DNA of 64,000 nucleotides from Adiantum capillus-veneris (GCA_014529385.2 CM043970.1:65896996-65960995); one strand, 5' to 3'. Shown: positions 49,747-61,450, numbered from the stretch's first letter. Numbers and translations: made by a program. The notes: generated by a model not told the origin, from the sequence alone.

Positions 49747-50119
49747 ATGGAAGAAGAACTCAACCACGCTGAAGCTCAGGCAATTTTTAAAGAAGAACAA
49801 GCTAGATGTGGACAAGCAGATCTTTCTACTATTGCCAACATTGAAGAAGATGAATCTGAGCTGCAGGGCGAACCATTAACCCTTAAAGAGTGCAAAAAGC
49901 TTTTCCCAAATCACTTTGTACGCCATCAACTATTTCAAATAAGTGGCAATGCAAAAGATACAGCTCCATTGAAGCTCTCTAATTCGCAACATAAAGGACT
50001 GGCATCTGTATTGCTGCAAAGGTTTATACGACAAGAGAGATGCCTACCAAACAACAACCAAGTAGCAATTTACTTTATCCAGCAATGCTATGTTCGATAT
50101 GTTTTGTTGAAGAGAGTGG

Positions 50120-50179
<60 letters not shown>

Positions 50180-50250
50180 GTTTTGATGTGAACGACAACG
50201 AGATAACACTTTCTTTCATCATATACAAAAACTTGTTGAGTAAGTATTAA
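49747..50250 (+). CDS. Acidic hypothetical frame, 167 codons, ending in a (GA)n tract
   Basis: Begins MEEELNHAEAQAIFKEEQAR immediately after an acceptor-like ATATGCAG, the same arrangement as the kinase-like gene's start (CAG-AT-ATG in both), so it may be an exon. The first 125 codons are acidic then Gln/Leu-rich and look like protein. From 50126 a (GA)n microsatellite gives a run of Arg-Glu, followed by 25 more codons. No family recognised. Its 3' end is 11 bases from the end of the convergent transposase coding. Confidence 0.4.
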
Positions 50251-50260
50251 AATGGTACTC

Positions 50261-52430
50261 TCACAAATCATCTTCATCTTCAAAAACTGCAACCATATCA
50301 TCTACTTTGTCCATATATGAGCATTCTGAAACTATCTCCAATTCCATATCATCATCATCATCAACTTCTGCAAAAATAGCTTCATGCGTTTGGAAGACTC
50401 TATATTGCCTTTGAGCGGCTCTAGTTGCAATGTTTTGAGGCTTATGAATAAGTCTCATATTGCAAAAAACATACACCAAATCAGCAGCCCATTTAGTATG
50501 AAGTCTGTTTCGCTTTTTAGTGTGCACAAAGTCGAATGCTAACCAGTTTCGCTCACAACTTCCACTTGATGCAGCTACTGATAAAACTCTAACTGCAATG
50601 TGTTGCAACTCCACTTTCTCTCCACCGTACTCCTTCCACCATAAAGGTGCACTTGTTTTTCCAATGGCATCTATATGCCACGGATCCTGAAACATACCAA
50701 TTATGTTGGCATAATCTACTCGCTGATGAAAAGCTACTTTTCCATCTTTGTGCCCTAAGAGTTGGGAGCACACTGTTTTGAAGTTGCACATAACTTCTTT
50801 ATTGGCAGATTGCTAATGCATTTGAAACTTAGAATCCAATACAAAATCTGCACCATGCAATGGCGTATGCAACTGCACCCAACGCTTGTTAACAATTGTA
50901 ATCATGGTAGCTTTATCCTTTGCACCAAAACTGACATTTTCTCTTAGCTTGCATATAGCCTCTGACTTTATAGTAGTAGACCCGACCAAAAATAAAAGAA
51001 TCTGTGTCAACTGCTCTCAAAATATCTACAAATGGCTTTGACACAGTTACTATTCTTTCTACATTACGCCAAAAGACTGGCGAGTTTACTATTTGCGCAC
51101 ATCAACCAGCTGCTTCCTGATAACTTGGATACTTGCTGAGCCATCCATCCCATCTTCTGTCTGCTAAGGTTTCCATCAATGCAGGCTTCAACTCTTGCAA
51201 AGCAGCAAGAACATAGTATGCCGTAGCAAACCTTGTCGCGCAAAATATTTGCAAAGCTTTATTTGGTGACTTGGTTCGAAAAAGAGCATACAAAAATTGA
51301 TTCTCTCTAATGAATTTCACCACATGATTTGCATCCAATAAAGTTTGATTCACACATGCCATTTTACCAATATCTTTTAAAAGAAAATTTAAAGTGTGAG
51401 CTGCACATGGTACCCAAGAAATCTCCGCATACTTGACTTGAATAGATCTTCCTGCTCCTTTGTAGTTGGCCGTATTATCTGTGACAATAGCAGTCACATT
51501 CTTTGGTCCACCTGCCTTTGCAATTGCACGCTCACACACCCCTGCTAGGTAGGTGATAGTCTTCTCTTTCAATGAGTTGTCAATTGCTTCCACGAACATA
51601 GCCCCTCTAGGGTTAATAAGCATTACATTGATTGAAGGTTTTTTCTGACAGTTAGTCCATCCATCCAATTCTATGGTGCATCCATATGCTTGAACAAACT
51701 TTAGCACTGTGCGTTTGAGAATGGCTTCAGTACTGTCTTTGACTTTATCAAGATATTTAGTTCTCATCTTGTTATAGTCAGGAAGCACAAATCCTTTTTT
51801 GGCTGTACTCATCAAAGCATCTTGAAATATTGGATTGCTCATAGCATTGAACGATATGCCACACGCAACAAATTCTTCTGTCCATTTTAAATGCAACTCA
51901 AGCAACCATTGTTTACCTAATGCTTCAGGCATTGTTTGTTCATTGGATGACGCTCTGCCGGATTTGCTTGTGCTAGGAACTCCTCCTGATGTAGAAGCAT
52001 GTCTATGAAGAGGGTTCAATTGAGAACTCTGATCGTTTACTTGAGTGGTACACACCTCTTCTGTTGCCTCATTGCATACAGATGGTTCAATATTAGCATG
52101 AATATCTTTAGAAACATCACCTTTATGTTTAGCTGCAAGAATCAACTTTACTTTGCGAGAATACATGGGAAATTTTTCATGAATATCTTTTGGTGGTGCC
52201 CTGCACTTTTTAACATTGCCAGGGACTTTAAATAAATGCTCTTTAATTCTGGTTGCATTACCACTGAACTGGTGGCCACAAGATTTACATTCAAGTCGAG
52301 ATGTATTTCTCCCAGCTTTCAACTCATGCAGATAACTCCACTCTTGTCCTTTCACCATGATGCACAAAAGTAATTTGCTAGTGAAAACAAAGTCAATGAT
52401 CATTTTCATAATCAAAATCAATTTAAACAT
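50261..52430 (-). pseudogene. hAT transposase (BED, DUF659, hAT-C)
   Basis: The 442-codon first part (52430-51102) has a BED-type zinc finger (C48, C51, H65, C76 counted from the first Met; the true start may be the Met at 52358). It then has a DUF659/RNase H-like core with TIELDGWTNC (first catalytic Asp) and AIVTDNTANYKG (second), and CAAHTLNFLLKDIGK. A TGA at 51102-51104 interrupts. The same frame stays readable to about 50975, where a frameshift occurs. Coding resumes to a TAG at 50813-50815 and on to 50261 with the hAT C-terminal dimerisation domain (VLSVAASSGSCERNWLAFDF, KKRNRL). Transposases of this type cut the element out and insert it with 8-bp duplications, matching the flanks here. 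Two stops and one frameshift mean it is inactive. Confidence 0.88.
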
Positions 52431-52719
52431 TGAATTAATTTAACTAACAATGATTGAACGAAATTAAAATAATTAAAAACAATGATTGAACAAACATACA
52501 ATAATAAAAAACAATACCATTGGATTACATATAAATTGCATCGATTTATCTAAAGTACAAGCTTGTAGCTTTAACACGTTATGATAATCAATAATTACAA
52601 TTAAATCAAGTATTAAAATGATTATCATTATAAATTGTTATACCTACAAGAGCTATAAGTGACATTTTCAAATGTCAAAACGATAATCACTTAAAATACT
52701 TGATAATTATCGTATCTAT

Positions 52720-53198
52720 GTAAAGTGCGAACAAAAAGTTCTTACACTTTACCATAGATTTTTAAGCGATTATCTATCTACAATGCGAGCATGTGTATGC
52801 TCTCACACAGTACGATAGATTTTACAGTCCAAATAAAGATAAGAGAATATCAATATTTTTGGACATGTTTTTCCTAAATTTTTACTCTAGTGAGAGCATA
52901 GCAGTGTGAATAGCTCTACACAAAACGTAAAAATATAATTTTGTTTCATTATATTCATTTTGAAGTGAGAGAAAATCTCTACACATCAAAATCGAACTTT
53001 AAATTACATAAAATTAATTTTTATGTAATTATATTTTTAAACTAATTATCTCATGTGAGAGTACACTCTACACACAACGATAATATCATAATTTTTTTAA
53101 TTAGTCACTTTCAAGTGTCAAATAATTGAACACATTGACAAGTGATTCTTATAATTACATTTTGTATCAGGTGAGAGATTAAACTCTTCACAAAATAC
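52720..53198. repeat. Right subterminal array of six stem-loops
   Basis: Small hairpins of the type GTGAGAG...CTCTACAC lie near 52720, 52781, 52886, 52961, 53053 and 53169. Examples: GTGAGAGTACACTCTACAC at 53054-53072 and AAGTGAGAGAAAATCTCT at 52963-52980. The surrounding DNA is strongly AT-rich. The theme is the reverse complement of the left-end array. Confidence 0.7.
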
Positions 53199-53610
53199 AA
53201 ACTTTCAACTATTTACTAATTTATTCAAAAAAAATTATAAATTTGAATCACAAAACTTAAAATCCATTGAATTTTAATTTTTATCTAATTCAATTTGTTT
53301 TATTTTTTTACATATTACTCTTTTAATTTTTTGGTGAAAATACTCACATGAAAAACATTGACTGTGAATGATGGTGTGAAAATTGGCTGTCGCGTGTTGC
53401 TATATATACTAACATATTCGATCGTTATTATTTTAGATTGAAAATAATTTCGTTCGAAAAGTTTTTCGATCGAAAAACTAAGAAGTAATACGTTTGGCTG
53501 TGTATGCTGATGTGGCACCGTATAATACGGCCGTATAATGTAAATAAACGAATAATACGCCCATTATTCGCGTATTATACGTCTCCCGAATAACGAATAA
53601 TGCAACTTAG

Positions 53611-53812
53611 GAGATCAACTTGGCTTATGTGTCGACACAAGACAACCTTGCAGATCTTTTCACAAAGGAATTGCCTCATGAGAAGTTTGAGAAGCTTTAT
53701 GCAAAGCTTTGGTTTTACTCCCTTTTGTGGATTGATTAGGTCCTCAAGGCATGGTACTTCCCTATACACTATGTGCTAGCTCTCATTCACCGCATCACTC
53801 ACAGGGGGGATT
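53611..53812 (+). pseudogene. Ty1/copia pol, right part (C-terminal end of RNase H region)
   Basis: Continues the copia coding broken by the hAT element: LAYVSTQDNLADLFTKELPHEK at about 53622-53685, the last codons of the polyprotein, then a purine-rich ACAGGGGGGATT polypurine tract (53801-53812) before the LTR. The first eight bases (53611-53618) are the right target-site duplication. Confidence 0.85.
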
Positions 53813-54036
53813 TGTGACCATATATGAGGTAGTAATGTGTGTGAACACATTCAGGATGGTTGGGGCATTTTTGCCTCACTAGGACATCTTTTCACCCATG
53901 TATTGTACATATGCACATCATGCTAGGGCTACTTATCTTTCCATTGTGCACTAAGCAATATATTTTCTATTGTGTGCCTTGAGCTTCTTCATTTTGTCCA
54001 AGCTATGTGTGTTTCCTTGCAACCCTAATTCCAACA
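53813..54036 (+). mobile_element. 3' LTR of the interrupted copia element, 224 bp
   Basis: Begins TGTGACCATATATGAGGTAG directly after the polypurine tract and ends AATTCCAACA. It aligns along its whole length with the 227-bp LTR at 62100-62326 (minus), sharing GTGTGTGAACACA, GGGGCATTTTT, CATTGTGCACTAAG and TATTGTGTGCCTTGA. The 5' LTR was not found. Confidence 0.85.
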
Positions 54037-54044
54037 ACATTGGC

Positions 54045-54110
54045 ATTTTTAACCCAAGACCTCACACATGGCAATCCAACGCTCTAACCACGTGCTCACG
54101 TGGGGTTTCT
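54045..54110 (-). other. tRNA-derived sequence (decayed SINE head or tRNA pseudogene)
   Basis: On the minus strand, GTGGTTAGAGCGTTGGATTG followed by GAGGTCTTGGGTT resembles the D-arm/anticodon-arm and T-arm (A-box and B-box) of a tRNA. The B-box is degraded and the acceptor stem does not pair, so it is not a functional tRNA gene. Confidence 0.4.
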
Positions 54111-54299
54111 TGTTCCCCTAGCCTCTTCACTCCCTCGCACAACAAGAAAGGCACAAGCAAAAGTAAAGACGAACAAAAAAAGGTAAACACAAAAAAGTGA
54201 ACTCGCACAAGAAAGGCAGAGGGAAACGTAAAGACGAATATAAAACGGTAAACACAGACAAATCATATGGCATTCGGTTTTCATAAGAAATGTGCCTCA

Positions 54300-54604
54300 T
54301 TTGAGCGGCGTCGATTCAAATGCTTGCACTTTATTCAATACCCTGTGGTATTTAGTGTTGAGGATATATCACCTCAATTTTAGTGTAGAATCTGCACAAG
54401 CCAGGATTAAGAAACTTTATTCAATATACTCCATGGTATTTAGTGTTGAGGATATGTCACCTCAATTTTAGCATAGAATCTGAACAAGCAAGGATTAAGA
54501 AACAATACATATTATCAGTTATGTCGGTTCAATTTTGGAAGCATTTCCTTAGTGAGAATAAAGGAAGATGCTAGAAGGTTTTGTGAAAGCTAAATAGAAT
54601 AAAA

Positions 54605-54665
<61 letters not shown>

Positions 54666-55332
54666 CATCCACATGTCTGCCGCTCCCTTTCTATATCTGT
54701 CACATATTTCACCCTCTCTCTCTTCGATCATCTGTCATTTGTGAATGTACTCACACACTAATATTTGGTTTTTTATTGCCAAAGGTTACAAGAAGAGTAA
54801 TGTTATCGAGGAAAATCAAAATTCTCTACGAGAGTTTTTGATTGTTTTTTGATTAAGTAGCTTGTGATTATAAGGGTCTTTTTTCTCCCATTCTTTGAAG
54901 CTTGCATTGATCAGTAGTCTATATGAATGGGAAGATGGTTGTTTCTTTATAGAATCTTCTTTTTATGGACTTTGCAGTCCCTACTCATGACTTACTAAGT
55001 GTTGATTACCAAGCTAGCTAAAGGTAGTTTGCAAGGTACTAGATACAGTAGTACCAAGAGTGTAGAGAGAGTGCATCTACACTCATTATGTGCATTATAC
55101 TGCTAACAATGCATGTATTCTTCATGGGGTTATGTTGATAGATTGTTTATAGCCTTTATTATAGCACATATTGGCTCTAAATTAAAAAAAAGATCTTTTA
55201 CTTTTAGAGATTCCCTTGGCCAACTCTAAGGCTCCAAGCTTTCAAGGTTTCCATTGAGAGGGTTTGATGCCTATGCCATCGCCTATCAAGCTATGTTGAT
55301 GAAGCCTTCCAATAACTCCATCATCATGGGGC

Positions 55333-55371
<39 letters not shown>

Positions 55372-56964
55372 TGATGTATGTTGCCACTACATGCAACAAA
55401 AAATTATCATGCATTAAGCTGCATAGAGGACTAAAAACCATGAAAATTAAAGATGGGCCTTCATGTGCACAACCCATTGCTTCCCAGCCTCTGTTGGTGA
55501 TAAAGTTAAAGAGAGAAGCTCACACATGAGAGAGGGAGAGCCACCTCCGTTTTGTGCTCCACGCGTGCATGTGCGTGCACACACACACACAAAGAACTCT
55601 TTTCGCTTCACACTACCCTTTTGTTTTTCTAGTAGGATAGGTTGATTGCATCCATTCAAGCACTTAAACACTGGAAACAACATTGTTAACACTAGTCCTA
55701 TTAAAAAAAGTAGCCACTTTTAAGAGGCTTTTGTAGAAAAATGATTCAACAACTATTTAGATGTCTAAACAAAAAACCTCGAAGGGAAATATGTCCAACA
55801 TATAGTATGAGTTGATAAAAAAAGTTGAGAAAATAAATCAAGGGTTGAATTTGTCTTTGCATGGCCATCTTTTAGGACTAATTTGGTAAAATGCATATAG
55901 TTTTACCAAATTGACTCAATGGTAGACCGAATTTTTTTTTAATAGACTCAAACTTCTTTCCGAAATCCCTCAATAGGTGTCTAATGAACCAATCACACTT
56001 GTATGTTGCTTACATAATAAAAACTGATAACATTTACTACTCGCCCAAGTCAAGTAGTAAATTTTAACCGTACACAACAAAGACTTATTAAAAAAGTAAA
56101 TATTTTATTTTTAACATTTTTAACTCAAATATGACTCTCAAGTCTTAGACACATGGTAACAAGATGCTCAAAGAAATGTCATGAAGTTTTTATGTCATAT
56201 GCAAAAGTTATGCTTAAAATACTAGAATGTAAGCATAACACACTTTAGTGGCTCAAGTCCCTTTTGTGGTCCATTACAAGACTAAGATTCTAGAAAATTT
56301 TCATTTTATCACATAGGGCACATATTTCGGAAAGTCATTTACAATCTAGCACCTACTAGCTTCACTTCACCGGGCACTTCACCTACTTAGCTGGAAGCTT
56401 CCAAAGATCCTTTTTGTTGCTGTTATCACCCTTGCAATTGCAAATTAAAATACACCTCCCAAGCCCAAGAATCGAGCTCATCACCTTTGGCTCAATAGAG
56501 AAGTCTCCGCTTTGAGCCACATGCATGGACCTAGCTTGTTGTGAGCATTGTGATGACTCACATTAAAAAAAAAAACATCTCCCCCCTACCCTCTCCACGA
56601 CACTATTTGGCTGGCTACATTGGCGCCTTTTGTCCGCTTGCACCCATCCCTCCCACCAGTCTGTCCGGTCGACCTCCCACGTACATTCCATGCCTCCATG
56701 GCCTACTTCACCTACGAAATTGATGCCCCTTTACCTCATCACAAGCTAGACATCTCGTCAGATACCCATTATAGGAATTGCTCCAAAATCGTTATGACAT
56801 ACTTGCAAGGTCAATCAATCAAGTAAACAAAATCACAATTTATTGTAAGATTTTTATATTTCTCTATCAAAGAACTACCATCCATGTCATCCCATGGCTC
56901 TTACCGTGCACATATAGTTTATCTTGGTTTATAGACAACACTTACTTATTGCTAATGGCCCATG

Positions 56965-57009
<45 letters not shown>

Positions 57010-57185
57010 GGAAGCTAGGCCTACACAAAGCTGCATAGGGACCTCGGTCTGTCTTGGCCAAGCATTTGGAGCATGTGGGAAGCATTGGGAGGTCGATGAG
57101 GGAACCAACCACTTCTTGGTGAATTCTAGTTATCTTTACCAAGCATGGCCCAAGTGTGATGAAACCTTCCACTGTTGCAAAGTAT
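54300..57185. other. Intergenic region with microsatellites, no recognisable gene
   Basis: A short duplication (TTTAGTGTTGAGGATAT, 54351 and 54438) and (CT)n at 54607-54661, (GA)n at 55335-55368 and (CT)n at 56970-57007. A minus-strand piece near 56470-56525 is weakly tRNA-like. Frames in it are repeat-driven or lack any domain. Confidence 0.55.
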
Positions 57186-57188
57186 TCC

Positions 57189-57981
57189 CTACTTGTCTTT
57201 GCCAAGTGGAAGTGTGAGAACGTCATCCATCAAGATAGTCTCCAGAAAATCGATGAGTTCTTCTGAGTCAAGGAGTTCTAGATCAAGATGGTTTGAACTA
57301 GGTTGTTTCTCAAGGGTATGGATCGCTTGTGTGTCATGTCCACATACAGAAGGAACAACAAGAGTTGTTCGAGGTGTGATGAAATCGTTGAGGCCTCTTT
57401 GTGCTTGATCTTTCATCCTTGCATTACCATTATTGCAAAGGTTTGTATGGGTTTTTTTGTATGCATTGCTTAATGATAGCATGTGGGAGCTCGTAGTATC
57501 ATTGTTTAGAGGAGGTAGGATAGGTTGTCTAGTAGTGGCATGCAAGCACGGTGTGAATGGAAGGAGAGGTGTTGAGGGAGAACTTTGTTCCTCGAGTTTG
57601 ACATTGCGGCCGGGGCTATGGCCGTCTTGGATCGGGTGAACTGGTGTTTGCTGGAGGGGGAAATTGAGTTTGGCTTTGGGGCCTCGCATCTTGAAGGCAG
57701 CGTGGTCATAGGCACGGGCCGCCTCGTCCGCAGTGTGAAAGGTGCCAAGCCAGACGCGGGCAGCCTTCTTGGGGTCTCGGATTTCAGCAGCCCAGGTGCC
57801 CCAGGGGCGCTGCCGGACGCCTCTGAACCCCTTCTGCCTGTTGCGATTAGCGTTGAGGGAGGCAAGTAGCTTCCGGAGACGATTCAGGGCGCGGCGCGAG
57901 CTTTCGCACCACTCCGCGGCCACGAAGAGCTCCAGGAGGAGCCGCTGGACCTCCATTTCTGCATAAACGAGGTGTGTGCAT

Positions 57982-58031
<50 letters not shown>

Positions 58032-58136
58032 CTCACCTCGCCTAGCTGATTGCTGGTGACCCTCAAACGCCATCACATGGGCTTCTGCACAGGCTGGGGC
58101 CATCGTCCTCCTTCCACGTACGTATTGAAGTTGCAT
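57189..58136 (-). CDS. AP2/ERF transcription factor, two exons
   Basis: Exon 2 (57958-57189) and exon 1 (ending 58037) join across a 78-base intron, 58036-57959, with donor CGAG/GTGAGT and acceptor TTTATGCAG. The intron is mostly (CT)n. From the ATG at 58136 the product has 289 residues. The in-frame ATGs at 58103 and 58073 are alternatives, and AT-rich TATAACAT only about 20 bases upstream of 58136 favours one of the later starts. The AP2/ERF domain (about residues 76-135) runs [18 protein letters not shown] to AKLNFP, with Ala14/Asp19 (ERF, not DREB type) and the WLG and RAYD elements intact. A helical segment precedes it, and an acidic C-terminus ([19 protein letters not shown]) may be an activation domain. 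It would bind GCC-box-like promoters in the nucleus. Several (GA/CT)n tracts surround it. Confidence 0.9.
57959..58036 (-). repeat. ERF-gene intron consisting largely of (CT)n
   Basis: Between GTGAGT and the TTTATGCAG acceptor, about 50 of 78 bases are CT repeat (one CG interruption). Reading through without splicing would add a run of Leu-Ser codons but no stop, so both forms are open. Confidence 0.8.
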
Positions 58137-58619
58137 GCAACCCAAATGTTATATTATTATTATGCACGAGAGAGAGAGAGAGAGAGAGTTGCATAGGAAG
58201 CGAGGACACAGAGAATGAAGCCAAAGTTATGGCCTCTTTATGCAAATGAAGGGCCTTGCATCCCTTTCTAACTCACAAACGGTCTTACATGGCTTTCACA
58301 CGGTGGGTTTCAAAACCCACACTTACCAAATCAAGGGACAAGAGGGAATAAAGGAGGAGACGATGCGTTCAAGAAACTTTTGCAATATACAAAAGTTAGC
58401 ATAGTTCAAGAACACGAAGGCTTTTATATAATATATAATGCAAGAATAGAAAGTGAACATTATTTTTCTTTTTACAGGTCACGTGAGAATGCAACATCAA
58501 AAGTCTTTGGTGACTTTGTAAACTCACTTTGTGGAAGCTCTCTTAGTCGCTACAATGTTGGGATTCTAATTTCCCTCTCGAGGCTCCAACTGGTCGAAAC
58601 GTGCATATAGAATTTCTAG

Positions 58620-58667
<48 letters not shown>

Positions 58668-58702
58668 TCACACACTCTCAGGATAGTTTCCTTCTTCTTC
58701 TT

Positions 58703-58790
<88 letters not shown>

Positions 58791-58893
58791 TAAGTATAAT
58801 GGGGGAAGGGATTTCGGCTCCCTCTCTTGGACTCGTGACGACGATAGTTGCTTGCTTCGGCTCCCTCCTGACAGTGTTCCCTGACTTATTCAC

Positions 58894-58935
<42 letters not shown>

Positions 58936-59047
58936 CTGCGCTGTACGAGTATATATAGAATGGAAAGGGATTCCGACCCCTCCCCTAGACACGTGGTGCA
59001 ACCTCCCTTCTTTTGACGGATGTGCCTTGTAGCCCGACGTCACATCG

Positions 59048-59091
<44 letters not shown>

Positions 59092-60013
59092 GCCTTCGAG
59101 CTGGTAGTACTAGTGTGTGACACACACACACACACTATAGTGTGTGTGTAGAGATAGAGTAAAGTACATTGCATCCACCACCTCAACGAGTGACTTTTTG
59201 CCTTTTTCCTCTTTCAACAATAGCCTTTTCTATTCAGAAGTAAAAATTTCTCTCACCCTTTAATTTCCCATTCACCCCAATTGTTTAAAGCTGAGACATA
59301 GCTCATTATAATCAGATCAGTTGGAGTATGAATAGTAGTGGGCTAGTCATTGGGACCAACTAAGAAAAGCTTTTTGACCAAGGACTAAAGAAACTTTCTT
59401 AACATTCACAAAAGCTTGGAAAAGTATTGCACTAGTCCTTGTTGATGAGATGCAAAAAGTCGATACCGTGCATAGAGTAGATTTGGGTACGTGCGAATGC
59501 TAGATATGTACAGTCTTACAGATACTAGTTGTGGATATTATTAGTACATACAACCAGTAGGTAGTACCGACATAAAAGCTTTTGAAAACATATTAAGTGT
59601 ATAAGTGAAAGGTGACTTTAGGAGCTTAAAAGATCCACGGGGTGGAAAGTCAAAAGATTTTTTATGCCCACATAAAGAGGTGGTCCACTTCAAATTGGTA
59701 CATTTGTGTTTTTGTTGGCCTTTATTTTTGGCTTTATAAGAGAAGCTTTTAGAAAAGTGTTTGTTTAGACATACTTTCAATGTTTTGAGTGAAGATTGAG
59801 ACTTATGTTAAATGTTATTTTGATTTTAAAGTATTATATGGATATTTTTATTTCACCTTTCGTTTCACTTTCTCACATGGCTTGATTTCTCTTGCATTCT
59901 ATTTTTTTAGAATGACTTCACCTTGCATAATTCTACTAAATTTTATACATATATATACATATATACACATAATATATAAATAAATATATATTAATGAGTT
60001 TTTTTTATTATAT
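58137..60013. other. Upstream region of the ERF gene, microsatellite-rich
   Basis: (GA/CT)n tracts at about 58167-58188, 58622-58650, 58711-58750, 58898-58931 and 59051-59089, with (CA)n at 58652-58670 and 58768-58790 and a short TG/CA hairpin at 59115-59150. The rest up to 60013 is AT-rich. The 143-codon frame at 58601-59032 is built on these repeats and is not a gene. Confidence 0.7.
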
Positions 60014-61450
60014 TGTGGTGTATCCAAATGTAGAGCAAGATTGAAACCAAATGAGCGTGCCTCTCTCGCATCCGGTACCTCCTTATATTATAACCATCAA
60101 GCAGTTACAACCATAACATGTCCGATCACACTAGGTGGTCGGACTCCACCTACACGATCACACACCACACCTCCCCTTTTAGGGAGAAAAAAGATAGACA
60201 TCTTTTTTACGATTTTGGCCTAAGAAAGGACTGGACACAAAGGGATCAACTCCGACGTTTCATCCGGGGGGAGTGATCATACAACGGCTTTGGGGCTAAG
60301 GGACTGAGCTTGGGGGGCTAGACTTTTCATCATCATCATCAAGGCATGGAACTCGTACATCTCGCTTATGCAAACATTAGGTCGCTATCCCAATGAAATG
60401 GACAAGACGAGGGATTACTATAAGGGCTACGCCATAATGGCAAGGATGCGATCTTTTTAGGACATACATCAATATCCGAAAGAGGTTTAATGTGATGGTG
60501 TCTATTGAAGAGTAAGATTTGGCTTGAAGAACATGACAAACTAAAAGCAGATAGAAGATTCATCCATCTGCAACATCAAGAGAAAATCTGGTTCTTGCAC
60601 TCCAACATGATCATCATCTTAGAAATTTGTAAGCATGTGTGATACCCATAAGACCACTCTTGTTGCCAGAAAGGCTCCTCTGCAGCTTTGATACTGCAGT
60701 AACTCCTTTTTGGGAAGCTGCAAATGGCATTTTCCTTGAAGAGAAAAGTGCGCATTGAAGCTCGTGATAAAAGCGACATACGAAGACACCAACATAGAAC
60801 ATGCTCACAAGTTGCTTCTTGAAACATGTGCAGGTGGGCGAGATTGAGAATCATCCACAGAATCCGTATAGGATCTTGGATCTGCCCATTCTACGAAGAT
60901 AATGTGATAAAAGGTTGATAACGGTAGTGCATTCTCCTTTTCCTCAAGCTGGAAACCATTTGCAGGTCGGTCTCTGTGATTTTGCAGCAAGAGTTGGTAC
61001 GTGAGAGTTGAAACTTGTGTTGATGCCCGGCTTGACACAACCACCTTTGTAGGCTTGGGCACCATAGCACATGAATCGAAAATTGCAGACTCTATGTGGC
61101 TGCTTGAGTGAGGGCAAGGGTATGGCGAGGCTATGGCCACGTGTGTGGAGCATAAGGTCAATGGCAGGCTGGCCAATACTGGGGCTGCGGCTCCCTATCC
61201 TGGGTCAAAAGTGAGGCTCGCCATGGCACTGTGCGTTCGCAGGCCAGAAAGTGAAAACCAAGAAAGTCTTCTCAACTACCCGTCTCCTCCACCAATGTGG
61301 TGTACCCAAATGTAGAGAAAGATTGAGACCAAATGAGCGTGCCTCCCTCGCATCCGGCAACCCTTATATTATAACCATCAAGCAGTTACAACCATAACAT
61401 GCCCGACCACACTAGGTGTCCGGACTCTACCTACATGACCACATACCACA
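60014..61450 (-). mobile_element. Miniature LTR retroelement (TRIM-like), 1437 bp
   Basis: Direct repeats of 156 and 155 bases (60014-60169 and 61296-61450), about 90% identical, both start TGTGGT and end ACCACA (plus-strand reading), an ideal TG...CA LTR pair. On the minus strand the 5' LTR (right) is followed after one base by TGGTGGAGGAGACGGG (61294-61279), a primer-binding-site candidate starting TGG. The 3' LTR (left) is preceded by the polypurine tract AAAAGGGGAGG (60180-60170). The interior has no gag or pol. It holds open minus-strand frames (60366-60563, 60576-60854, 60805-61176) without recognisable domains, possibly captured sequence. Target duplication cannot be read because the flanks are TATA-rich. 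Confidence 0.8.

Larger units (their letters stand above)
46508..53610. mobile_element. hAT-type DNA transposon, 7103 bp, carrying a transposase and a kinase-like gene
   Basis: Flanked by the 8-bp duplication GAGATCAA, the size typical of hAT insertions, and inserted in copia RNase H coding that continues on either side. The left end begins TTGCATTGCATT. The right end finishes AATGCAACTTAG, giving a short inverted repeat TTGCATT/AATGCAA; the exact right terminus may include or exclude the last bases. Both subterminal regions contain the palindrome TTTTTCGATCGAAAAA (46638-46653 and 53462-53477), TATACG/CGTATA-rich sequence and arrays of stem-loops. Inside are a broken hAT transposase (minus, 50261-52430) and, converging on it, a kinase-like gene (48185-49598) and a further frame (49747-50250). 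Confidence 0.88.

Noticed and set aside
54045-54110. Functional tRNA gene
   Set aside because: A- and B-box-like sequence is present but the acceptor and T stems do not pair; treated as a decayed tRNA-derived piece.
57506-57966. Frames of 74-119 codons overlapping the ERF gene
   Set aside because: Antisense or shifted readings of the AP2 domain exon.
58601-59043. 143-codon plus and 121-codon minus frames
   Set aside because: Built on CT/CA microsatellites (Leu-Ser and Arg-Glu runs); not genes.
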